Shown here: in pieces, positions 12,134 to 23,400 of the stretch
Position numbering within the stretch: position 1 is the first letter of the stretch
How the letters are laid out: each line of letters opens with the position of its first letter
Source: Fomitopsis serialis
Lineage: Eukaryota > Basidiomycota > Agaricomycetes > Polyporales > Fomitopsidaceae
Direction: 5' to 3'
Length of the DNA: 64,000 nucleotides
NCBI RefSeq assembly: GCF_022376445.1
Contig: NW_025954983.1
Location: forward strand, 372,001 to 436,000
Made by a program: the position numbers and the translations under genes
Notes under the pieces: generated by a model
Told to the model about the DNA's origin: nothing
The model's database searches: none
What the model saw: only the letters and a program-made list of their open reading frames with translations

Positions 12134-12648
12134 CTAAACGTCGCTGTCAAACTCCCAATCGACCTCACCGCCTTCATCTGCACTATCACCCGGCTCAGCC
12201 CCAGCCCCCTTCTCCGCCCTGTCTTCACCCATCTTACTCTCCTGTACGTCTGATCGGTCGGGTCCGTCGCTAGAAAGCAAGTCGCGAAGAATGGAGGACT
12301 CGAGATTCACATACACCTCTACCACGAATGTCTCGGCACTGCCACAATGTTCGATCTTCTCCGAGTCATCGAGCCACGCTGGGTGACCATCCGGCTCTTC
12401 AATGTCTTCGTCTTCGTGGTCCCTTTCACTCCCTGGAACCCTTGCCTGTGATGCAGATTGTGTTTGGTTTTTGCTAATTGATGTATCCTCACGCAGAGTG
12501 CTCTCGATCTCGTAAAACTTCTTGGCTGCAAGAATGATCGATGGCGTCGTGCGCGGCTGAAGGCTAGGATGAATATCAAGCAGATGTATAATAAGACATA
12601 TATCACCTTTGTTGTAAGGTTGTGTTGTCGGATTTGCGACACTGACAC
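12134..12648 (-). pseudogene. Ulp1-hAT transposase, 3' part, displaced by Plavaka
   Basis: Bases 12648-12607 encode 14 codons (VSVSQIRQHNLTTK) that continue the hAT reading frame in phase from the ATG codon at 30487-30485. The joined sequence reads ...LQAM then VSVSQIRQ..., as in hAT C-termini, where an arginine- and histidine-containing helix follows the ERT-x-S dimerisation block. A 50-bp GTGATA...CAG intron (12606-12557) follows. The last exon (12556-12134, 141 codons with stop) ends in a highly acidic tail. Neither part can be expressed as one protein while the Plavaka element is present. Confidence 0.75.
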
Positions 12649-12650
12649 CA

Positions 12651-12661
12651 CATCAGGAAAA
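12651..12661 (+). repeat. Plavaka left terminal inverted repeat
   Basis: CATCAGGAAAA, perfect inverse of 30474-30484, preceded by the CA target duplication. Confidence 0.8.
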
Positions 12662-12947
12662 AAAACCCTTTCTCTCGAGTGCTTTAGAGGCTCGAGAGCA
12701 TTCGGAGCACGAGAGGAAGGTCCCCCCCTCCGAGAGCCCCGAGAGTGTCTGTGCGTGACTCCGGAGCACTACGGAGCCTTCGGGAACACAGTGGCAGTGC
12801 TCGCAAGATCTCTAATGTACTCAATATTCACGTCGCAAACACCGGTTTTTCACGCCTGCCTCGAAAATCAATCTAGCATTCAGATGTAGTACCCCCGTAT
12901 TCACATCCGAGCCATCAGTACATACATAGGGTAGTATATATAATTCG

Positions 12948-13164
12948 TCAATCATCCGCCTCGGCCTCGCTGTCAGTCAAACCTGTACGTCCCTCGAGTT
13001 CTCTCTTGGTTTCCTCGATCCTCGCTGCCGACACTTTCCCGCGTTTGGGTGCGTCGTCTTCGTCTGGAATCTTCGCATATTTCCTAGAGCAACATTGATG
13101 TATTAGCACTCAGTATGAAAACGGGATGTTACCCGTCTCGCACCTGCCACGCTTGTACAGAACC
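12948..13164 (-). pseudogene. DUF6532 protein, C-terminal part, cut off by the LTR retrotransposon
   Basis: Bases 13164-13144 complete the exon encoding NIRVVLYKRGR when joined to 24717. The donor GTGCGA at 13143 and an acceptor at 13084 define a 60-bp intron. The last exon (13083-12948) reads KYAKIPDEDDAPKRG and ends in an acidic tail with TGA at 12950-12948. The charged tail after KYAKIP is typical of the C-terminus of this Plavaka passenger. It is separated from its 5' part by the 11.5 kb insertion. Confidence 0.7.
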
Positions 13165-13168
13165 ACGC

Positions 13169-14154
13169 TGTGGGGAGTGCCCCCCACATAGGCCCGGACA
13201 GTATGTATATCCCTTATTTTGAGCTATCTGGTCAGTGCCATTCCCTCCGAGCATATTGACAACCTTCGCTATTCCTTCCGATACCCCATTTCTACTGTAC
13301 TTGATGGACTTCGTGCGATTTCGCATTACTTACCATATATAGCAAGTACCTACTATTAGTCAGCTTCGGCGGCATACAGTGCCACGAAGACTTGTACATA
13401 CCTTAGTTCTCCCCACCTCCGAATCTAGACATCTGCGAGCACAGCTTGTGGGTCCCTCATACATTTGTTGGAGCTGGGAGAGGCTCCCCGGGTTGGTCAA
13501 CAGTGACCTTCTTGGGCAATCAAGGATCTTCGGACGTGCACGGTGCCACGTAATTGAGAAAAGACAAGTCCTACGACTTGGAGGCCAGGACAGCTCGGAA
13601 GATACAGGACCCGGACAGGGACTCGCGGAACGAGTACAGGAGCTTGCGGAACGAGTACGGGAGCCTGCGGAACGAGTACAGAAGCTCGCGGAACGAGTAC
13701 AGGAGCTCTCGGAACGAGTACACTGGCAGGAGCTCGCGGAACGAGCATAGGCGGCTGCAGAACGAGCGTAGGAGCTCGCGGAACGAGCACAGGAACCCGC
13801 GGAACGAGGAAGGCGACCACGGAACGAGAACGAGACAACCGCGGAACGAGTTTAGCGACTTGAAGGGCAGCGACTGCAGAGCCAGAGTGGGGCACCTTCG
13901 GAACGAGAACAAGGACAAGAACGAGACAGAGCTTTAGAGTCCACGGAGCGAGTTGGGAACGGAGTCGTCAGCAAGGCTTGGAGAACCGAGGACAAGGTCA
14001 GTAACCCTGAGGCATCGTTGCGAGATCATTTCTCGGCACATCTCCCCTCCACTCTCAAAACCCCTTCCACCCATGTCACCTCCAATCAGGGAGCAGCGAA
14101 ATGACCCACCCCTCGAACATCGCGCCCGGGGGTACCACACTCCCGAGCTACACA
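13169..14154 (+). repeat. Left LTR, 986 bp
   Basis: It starts TGTGGGGAGTGCC and ends GAGCTACACA. It appears identical to 23728-24712 apart from one C. It includes a 21-bp minisatellite (13624-13850) and a poly-pyrimidine region near 14040-14070. Frames of 115-132 codons inside it are produced by the minisatellite and are not called as genes. Confidence 0.92.
13624..13850 (+). repeat. 21-bp minisatellite in the left LTR
   Basis: About ten degenerate units of the type GCGGAACGAGTACAGGAGCT in tandem. Because 21 is a multiple of three, every frame through the array repeats a heptapeptide, for example LAERVQE in one plus frame and SRNEYRS in another. Confidence 0.85.
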
Positions 14155-14156
14155 AC

Positions 14157-14174
14157 TGGAGCCCACCGCGAGGG
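14157..14174 (+). other. Primer-binding site of the giant-ORF LTR element
   Basis: TGGAGCCCACCGCGAGGG begins two bases after the LTR and starts with the TGG complementary to a tRNA CCA end. The priming tRNA was not identified. The following leader (14175-14426) is in frame with the giant ORF but precedes its first internal ATG. Confidence 0.65.
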
Positions 14175-14426
14175 GTGGTACCCTATTCGTGCTTCTTCCA
14201 CTCCGCCTACAGCTTCGCGTCATCGCATTCACAGCACAGGCAAGCACCCACAATCAAATACATTCACTTCCCACCCATTACGAGCACGTCACATACGGAA
14301 CGAGGGCCCGCGTCACGGTGCGATCGGGACACAGCCAGAGTCACTACTGGGACTGTGTACAGGCGAGCCGACGTTTATTCCCTCCATTACCAGTCCACCA
14401 TTACAGTGCATGCGAAATCAAAGCCA

Positions 14427-17400
14427 ATGCGCGAAGCGGACGTAGTCGCGAGATCGACCGGCACGACGGTACGGTTCAGGTCTATCATGGAGTCGGCGAC
14501 TGGCGGTCTCGGAGACGACAGCATGTACGCACTCGACGGCCTCTTCACGGCCTCAGAATCCGCAACTCAGACCTACGAGCAAGCCACGGGACGCGCGACT
14601 GGGACCTTCGAGCCAGGTATGGCACATGAAGGCGACGATCATCTCGCGATGCACACACTCCGAGTCGTCGCAAGCACCATTATCGCCCAATCCACGGAGA
14701 TGCGGAACCATGGCGTTCACGGGACTCGACCGGCCACGCGCACGAGCATTGCCGCAGACGGACAAGGACGGGAGACGACGACACGCATACAGGAGCGGGT
14801 TCTTGTGCGTACGGGCGGCGACTTACTAGTAGTCGAGGACACCTCTCGTGGTACTGGCAGGGCAGCCGACTTGGACGCCCACGTCACCGTACGCTCGCAT
14901 GTCCACCAAGGCAGCTCACTCACACTTCGCAACTTCTGGAGTGGAGTAGCAAGCCTTACGGCGAGGAAACACGACGGAGCTACCCAGCAGGAGAGCCTCA
15001 CCATGACGACGAGACCCGGGGCGAACGCGAGCAACCGCGGATTCAGCATTCGCGAGCAACCGCTTGGATTTGGAGGCACACGCAGAGGTGTAACTGCCTG
15101 TTGGCGAGGGCGACACGCGATGGATAGGGGAGGTAGGCAGCAGGCGTACATGGGTAATGCGAGCTCTATGACACGTATACCTACGGACACGTCGGGCAGC
15201 AGTCCACATCGACTCGACGAGTTCTTCCTTGAGATATCGGGGGTCACAGCAAGGATGTTCGAGCGAGACGATGAGCCTGTGGGAGATGGACTCGCTAGGA
15301 TCACGGCCACGCGGTTCAGTGACGCAATACCTTCGGACACGACTGTTAGTCCCGCGAACCCGGAGCAAGCGACGGCGCACCAGTACGGCAGGTCGGAAGG
15401 AGTTGCAGCAGTGAGCCGAGGACAGGACGAGCAATCACCTCCGCAAACGTTACCGCGAGCCGGAGTCTGTCAAGTGAACGTCAGCCTTAGGTCAGGACAC
15501 AAGAGCCAGGGCGAAGGTTCAACTGGCAGATCTTGGAGTCCAGCGAGTAACGAAGCACGCGGCCACGCGATTCAAGGAACAGGGCCAACGAGCGAGAGCA
15601 TCGAATACGAGGGTGCGCGCGAGCGAGAGGGGCGTCCGCGGGAGGCGAGCGAACAGATGCCATTGGCCAAGGTGCAGACCACGGGGGGGACGTACACGAC
15701 AGACCACCGTGAGTCCAAGGTGCACCGCCACGGCGCTGAGACGGAGGAGCTCGGGAAGCTGCCGGCGGCGCCGAGACGAGTCTTGATGGTCGAGGACGAT
15801 CACCCGTGGCTCAGGGAGCGAACTGGAACGGAGACACGAGCATCAGGACAGGCGCGAGATGTGATTACGAAGGTTAGACTCACCGGCGGAATCACTACGA
15901 GGAGCGACGCATGTCTTGCAGAGGTCGGTTACCGACACAGGGCCCCGTTCGGCGAGATACTGGCCTCGATACGAAGAGATCGAGAAGGAACGGGTATGGC
16001 GTACTTAGTCGACCAAGTGCGGACCTACAAGGATTCGAGTGTAAGCGATCTCGAACGAGAAATCGACGAGAGGATAGGGATTCCTGGATGCGGCACAGGC
16101 GGGGCGTCGAGCGAGCAGGATGAGCTCGGACGACGAGCGAGAGACTCACGGCGGGCGGGGGTTGCATGCAGGAACCTAGCGGCAACGGGTAGTGCGCACG
16201 GCCGGGATTTCGATGGCGAGCTAGGCCGTGACGAGAAGAGGATGGCGGCTGGTGAGGCTTCAGGCGCAGCCATTGGCGCGTGCAGCGAGGAACAGAAGGG
16301 GGTCGGCGGGTTCTTGGCAGTGGCAAGACGAGTTTTCAAACCCGGAAACGACTGGCTGCGGCTATACCAAGCTGCACAGGTGTCACAGGCGACCAGGCGG
16401 GTCGCAACAACAGCGTTAAAGGACAGACGTACCGGCAGAAGTTCAATGACAAGCTGCCCACCTTCCTCGCAAGCCGAAGACTCCATATCAATTCCAGGAG
16501 GCACACCATGCATGCAGACGAAGGCGACGCACGCATCACACATCTGGAAAGATACCGCAAGGCGGGATGGCGCGACGGCGGAAGAGCTTGATGCGTGCAT
16601 GCAGCAGGAGCGACAGGCGGAGGAAGCGCAGGGGTTCAGACAGGTTGTGACTCGAGCGACAGAGACAACGCTCACCTATGGGATTTCCTCCACCGACTAC
16701 GCGTGCCTGGGACGTTCACTTCCCTCGGCGAGATCTGGCATGCGTGTGCAGGAGCACGCGATGAAGGCGTTCGAGCTCGGAGCCGTTGACGACGCGCCGC
16801 TTTCGGGTACGCAGCGGAGCGTTGGACGCGAGGGAGGCTGGGAGTGTGCTGGTCAGGCGAGGATCCAACAAGGCACCATGGTCGCGATGGATGAGGGCTT
16901 GCGCGAGGATCGCAAGCGGCTGCAGGCAGAGTCGGTGGGGAGAGGACTCCGGCGAGAGAAGATCGCTCAAGCGCCCGAACTGTGGTCAGCACAGCCTACT
17001 GGCGCCTCGCTGGTCGCTCAGGTCGAAGATTCGGCGCGCGCATTCTCACGGCTTGTGTGTCTCCTCAATACTAGTAGCTTGTCAGCGCACGACTCTATCT
17101 GGCGAAACGCGAGAGGCCCTGCGGCAGTTCATGGCCGCGAGACCGTAAGATCGGAAGGAACCGCCTACGAGGCGTACAGGTGGGAGCACCACGACCAGAG
17201 GGTCCATACCTTAAGTAAAGCAGACACTCGAGACGAGCGATCCAGCGATGCGCAGGATGCTAGTGGTTCCAGGCCGGAACGTGCAAACGAGTGGGAACGG
17301 TTCGAGCGTAACAGAGCGGCGAGACGGACAGTTCTATGCGCAAGTGAGTCACCTGAACAGTTACGACTGAACGAATGCGACGGAGCAGGTCTGGGCATCG

Positions 17401-20400
17401 ATATGCGCGCACCAAGGGGCCAGCCGGCGGACTCGGAAACCGAAAACTCAACATCGGAAGGGACACTCGCTCACGTCGGGCCTGTTGCAACGCAAGAACC
17501 GGCGAGACAGACATGCGGGAATCGCGACTCACAGCTAAAGGAATACACGGACCCGAACTCAGCCCGCTCTCAAGTCTCGCTAAGCCAGTGCATTGCGTCG
17601 GAACGAACGGCATGCGGAAGCAGAAAGGATAACATCGAGAGCCTAGCGACGGACATGGAATGGACGAGGATCGAGCACGGCGCGTTACGGAAGAAACAAG
17701 ACGAGTTAAGGAAGACGGCGAGACGGAGCATTGCCGGGCGGGATGGTCCCTCGGAGGGAAGGAAGCTGGACGCGGAGGGAGCGCCAACGTTCGGACGAGT
17801 CTCAACGGAGGCTGGAATCACCGATAAAGCCCCCACGACCAGTCGCTTACTTGCGGTACCGTTGTTCTCGCAGACCTGGGCTATCGCATTGGCGCGGAAG
17901 GAGACGGTACACGTAGGCGAAGCTTCAGTGGGAAGAACGTCCATTCCGGAGCGATCTAAGGAGGAGGAGGAAGGCAGCTGCCGTCCACAAGCATCTGAAG
18001 CGGGAGAGGGTCAATATGATGTGGAGTTAGGGCCTGCTTTGGACACGATGGGACGTATCGAGGACGCGCATAGAGGAATTCAAGCTCGAGTTACGCGGAG
18101 GGCCGGAGGAAAGAGCATCTATTACGAGGCTACCTACGACAGACGGACGAGCCGAACCATCACGCCCACGGGAGAGTCAAGGCACGCCCGCTCGGAAGTC
18201 ACAGCGAGCCAGCATGTTCTGTCTCTCCAGGCGGGACGCGAGTACGGGAGCGAGAACATGGAGAGCCGAGCAGTTGCGGATACGGCACGGGCGAGCTCAG
18301 AGATGGAGGTGCGCCGGAGGAAAGAGCGAGAACGAGACGGACCTCTGGATGCATCAAGACGACAAGTTGCGGATTCAGACGGGCAAAGGGAGCTATGGGA
18401 GGAACGTATGGAGGAGATGCGGACGTCCGGATGCAGGTCGACACTCGAGATCGCCTGGCGATGCGCGAAACAACTAGCAGGTAGCGGAGACCACGTCACG
18501 GAAGGAACGGCAGGCGAACCTCGGTATCGAGAGCGTGCGGACGACGACAGCGGCGCGGGACGGAGGGAGCACGAGAAGGTTGGAGGGCTCGTGGTGGCCA
18601 TGAGACGAGTTTCCAGACGAGCCGGTAGGCGGGACGTCCAGCCACAGGACCCAGACGAGGCGCACACGCACGGGCAGCTGGCCAGAGCGAGGGAGGAGAA
18701 CAGACTCGCGAGCAGATTCCTTACGGTGAATGGTTCGATGCGCATGTACGAGCTGCAGGGGGCGAGGTACAAGACTGCCGACAGCAAGCGTGCCGAGGTC
18801 CGGGACGTCGACGACAGTCAGTCGGAGGAGGCGGAGCTAGGGAAGAGAGGACCCGGGGTGACGACCGTTCAAGTGCATGGGTCAAGGCCGCCGCAGTCCT
18901 CTAACACCGGCGTGCTAGTCTCTCGAGCCACGGAGGGGTTACGTGCTATCTCACACGTCCTGAGGTCAAACTGGACCACTCATCTACCGAGCTTGTTCGC
19001 GTACAACGCAGTCTGGCGACACGGGCTACAGGAAGCGACGGGCAGTAGTCCAGCGATTGGGGAAGGTGGATGTCACATGGGGGGACCAGTACAGCTCCGA
19101 GCCAACGAGGAGCGGAGGGAGAAGACTCAGTGGCGAATTAAGCGGAACGAAGCCTCGAGACTAGCGGACGGACGGACGGAGGCTGGCGAGGGTCAGAACC
19201 TACCGAAGGCGAAGGCCAATAGATCAGCAGACGATGAAGAGCGATCGAGGGCAAGCGAGGTACAGCGGAGCGATCGAGCAGCGATCGGTCGCAAGACGAG
19301 TGTAACGGTAGAGGCCCGCGCTGAGGGGGAGGGAAGCCTGCGTACGCAACGCACCGCGTCCAAGCATAGGAAGACGGGAAACTCCACCGGGACTCAAGTT
19401 CAAGGGCGATTCGAGAGATTCGAGACACTCTTGCGAAACGATGAGGCGAGGGCTGGGAAGGAGCAGCCAGTCGAAACGCAAGCCAGCCAGCGAGGGAGGC
19501 GTAGGTCCCAGATCACGACGCATGCGTGCGTCAGGAGCCGGCCGAGCAAGCACACGAGAAAGGACACGACGGGGGGAGAGGGTAGTCTGAGGAACGAGCC
19601 TGGCAACGGCGAGACTGACACGAGTACCCAAGAGATGCAAGGGGTGGAGCCGAGCAGCGAGCAAGCCGAGTCCGAAGAGGAAGGCCGTGCATCTCAGGAA
19701 GGGGAGCCAGCGACGAGTCCAGACCAGGGATGGGCGAGCACTGCGGTTGGACGATCCGAGGGTGGCGAGCAGCACTTACCGAGCGCGACGAAGATCAGGG
19801 GTCGAGTCAAGGAAGATATGGATGCGACAGGAAAGGACAAGCCGAGGAATGTACGGAGGTATGTCGTTCTGCAGCGAAGCGAGGTCGAGAGGTGCGGGGG
19901 AGACTGTCCGAGTCACAAGGAACGCGAGCAGGGAGTAGACGGAAACCTCGCCAGAGATATTTCCTATGGTGGAAATGTGGAGTGCTGGGGCGCGAGCTGG
20001 GAGTCACGTTTAGGCGAGATGACTCACGAGCGTATCGATATCTTACGGGCGAGGGGGCTAACTAGCTCAGGAACATCGCTGCGAAGGCGTGGCGAAGACG
20101 GACCGACTGGGGAAGCTGCAACTGACGAACCATTGGCGGCGGATGGCCCTGCACGGGCGAACGGCGAGACGGATCAGGGCGCGAGCCTGCTGCTGAGTGA
20201 AGGGGAGCCTAAGCCCGCGGGTGAAAGCGCCGAACCCAGCGAGATGCAGGAGGTGGCGAGACAACGGGTTCAAGTAAGGACTTCGATACGCACGGCAGGA
20301 GAGAACGGACGTACCGCGTGTAGGAAAGCAGGCGCGCGTACGAAGGATAGCGATGGCGAGGTGGTTCCGCAGGAGGACTTAGTCGAGCCTGGGGTCTGCC

Positions 20401-23400
20401 AGTCATATGGGCTGAAAGCGAACCTCGAGGACGTACGCGCATGCGAGACAGAGCAGGGCGAGAGCTTGGAGCCAAGTAGAGGAAAGCCGGGGCCCGAGAT
20501 GCGAGGCCCAGAGCCAAGTGACGAGCAACCCAAAAGTAAGCGGGAGGACCCCGTACGCCAGGGAGCAGGTGGTGGACTCGCATGCTGCAAGACGAGGCTG
20601 ATTGTGAGCCTGAAGCCGAGTAAGGAGGAGGTGACTGACGAGAGGAGTAGCGAGAAGGACACGAGGTACGCCCTACGGCTGGAAGCCGAGCCGGGAATGT
20701 TGTCGTGCGCAAAGACCAAGGATGGACAGGCCGACCGAGAGGAAACAGGCGACCAATCAAACGGGGCTCGCATGGACCGAACAGACGTACCTCCGGAATG
20801 CTCCGCGGCGGGCGAGTTGGCGCAGGTGCAGGACAATACGGACCAGGGCGCGAGCTTCAGAGCGGCAGAATCACAGGGTTTAGCCGAGGCGTCAGAACGC
20901 ATATCGGGAGAGAGCAGACGTGTCGAGTGCGAGAGAGAGGGCGAGTGCACGGAAGACGGGGATGGGGCGACAGTTCTACCGGGGAACTCGCTCGGGACCA
21001 GCAAGGTAGCCGAAGGACTGGTGGACTCACCGGACATACCAAGGCGACGACACGTATCAGTGGCGAGGGATGTCGCGCTGGCTATCGCAGAGTCGGACGG
21101 GCAAGAACCGGCACTGCAGGGAGGATTCGCCGAAGTTAGCCAGCCAGATGGACTCCCGGGAGATGGGACAGACCAATCGTTGCAACGAAGTGCAGGGGGG
21201 GAGCACGTACGAGCTCACGGCGGTGTGGACCAGCTCGCGAGCTTACAGCCGAGTAATGGGGAGCCCGAGTTGGCCGATGAACACGCAGGGCTTAGGGAGA
21301 CGCTGGAGACAGCGAGACCACAGGACCGAGTGGGGACGGTGACGGGAAAGCCAGGAGAGAACGGACGTGCAGAGTGGGAGGGAATGGGCGAGCGAGCGCA
21401 GGACGGCGATTTTGAGGCCGTGTCGCAGGTCAACCTGGTCGAGATAAGCCAGCCGAGCGGATTTGTAGCAAACTGCGAATACGCACCGTGCCAACAATGG
21501 ATCGGAGGAAGGCGTGGACGAGTGTGCAGCGAGGCGAACCGGGGCGCGAGCTTAAAGCCGGATAAGAGGAAGCCTGAGGACGGATGGGCTGGCGATGGCG
21601 AGACTCAGGGAGAGAGGAGGCGAGACTGGGAAGCATCAGGCGGAACATCGTCAGGGAGGCGGAGGCAACACGGACGCACCAGACGTGAGGAGACAGGCAA
21701 GTACACCGAGGAGAGTGGTAACGAAGAGGTCTGGGAAGTCGGGATCACCGAGGCCAGCCGGTCAACCGACAAGTCCATGGACGTACTGGACATATTGTGG
21801 CATCGAAGCCTGGCGGAGGAATCGCCACGGAAGCGGAGGGATGATGGACGCGGTGGATTCGGTGTTACTGGCGGATACGAGCAGGATGGCGGGTGTGAAG
21901 AGGTGCTACAAATGGAATTCGTCGAGATCAGTGAGGCCAGGGCGTTCACGGACCCAGCAAACATACCGGGCCAAGGACGCGAGATGGGTGCCACGGTGGA
22001 CCAGCACGCGAGTGTCAAGCCGAGTATGGGGGAGCGGGCTGATGAACGTACCGGCCGTGACGAGACATGGAGGGCGTCGAGATGGATGGCGGTCGTGGAA
22101 GGGTTGTCGAGCGCACAAAAGCACACCACGCGCCCCGAGCATGAATGGACAAGCGGTCAGGAAATCGGACGCTTCGCGGAATCAGTCAATGTACCGTGGC
22201 AAGGACGCACGACAAGTGGGCTCGGGCACGAGCAGGGCAGCGAGACGAAGCAGGACGGGAGCTTCGAGCTGAGTAAGGGGGACTGCGACAAGGTCATCCA
22301 CCAGCGTAGGGCACAGATGAACCGGGATCGTGGCCAGGAATCTGGTCAGTGGGACACGAAGCGAGGACGTGGCGAACGAGCGATATCTACGCACATGGAA
22401 CAGTGGGATGTGACGACCGAACAACCGAGCTGCACACGGGAGGCCGCGGATTGTACAGTGCAAGCCAGCAAGACCAGTGACTCGCCGGATGAACCGTGGC
22501 AGGGACCGCGAGCAGAATGTGGCGTAGATGATCCAAGCTACGAGCCGGAGTCTGCGAGTCAAAGCGTACCGGAGGAAGGCTGGCTGCTAGGAGACTTTGG
22601 CGAGTTCGACACCGATATGCCGGAGCAGACACCTGAGGACGACCTCGTTGCGTGTTGGCATATTGCGGAGGATGGCCGTCGATTATGGGGGCACGTTCCG
22701 CGGGCCCAGGCTGAGGAGGCTCTGCGTTGGGTCAATCAGACCGACGGATGGATAGCGGAAGACGACGCACGCCGGGTGATTGATGAGGAAACCCTCCGGA
22801 GCGAGTGGCTAGCTCGGTACCTTGCGTACGAGCGCGGACAACTTGGGCCTGACGCGGTGATCTCAAGCGATCAGAGGAGAGAATACTCGAGGCTGAACGA
22901 GATGGGCCAGCTCGAGAACCTACATACGCATGGCCAGACGGACCAGGAGCGACCACATAGTGCAGAACCCAGTAAGGAGGGACCTCAGCGAGGTACCCGA
23001 CCCGTTGGCGGGGCGCAGAGGACGATTGACTCGGACACAGAAGAACCAGGACTCGGAGGGTACCTACTTGTAGAGGTCGCGGAGCCCAAGATCCCGGAGG
23101 AGGCGCACGAGGACGAGTTGGTCAGCTGCTGTCACCTTGACGAGTGCGGGCAGTGGGTCGTCGAGTCTCTTCCGCGCGATGAGGCGAAGAAGGCGGTGGC
23201 GGAGGCAGATCGGCGGTTGCGCGCGGGGTTCTGGCGCAGGTTAGGTGCGACTCGAGGTGACAATACGCAAAACCCAGCGGAACGAGGGCAACCACAGAGC
23301 GTGGATCCGAGGATGGGGAAGCCTCGGAGAGGAGCTGGACCTGGTGGTCAGCCAGTCAGCGTGATCACGCGGAAGAACCTGGGCTGCGAGAGTGCCTACT

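Noticed and set aside
13379..13937. Frames of 115-132 codons in the LTRs
   Set aside because: They exist on both strands because the 21-bp tandem array avoids stops; no start context or conserved domain separates one from the others.
14717..15340. Long minus-strand frames inside the giant ORF region (for example 207 and 255 codons)
   Set aside because: They are shadows of the plus frame: hydrophobic/Arg/Ser-rich composition comes from reversing GC-rich codons, and none extends across the element.
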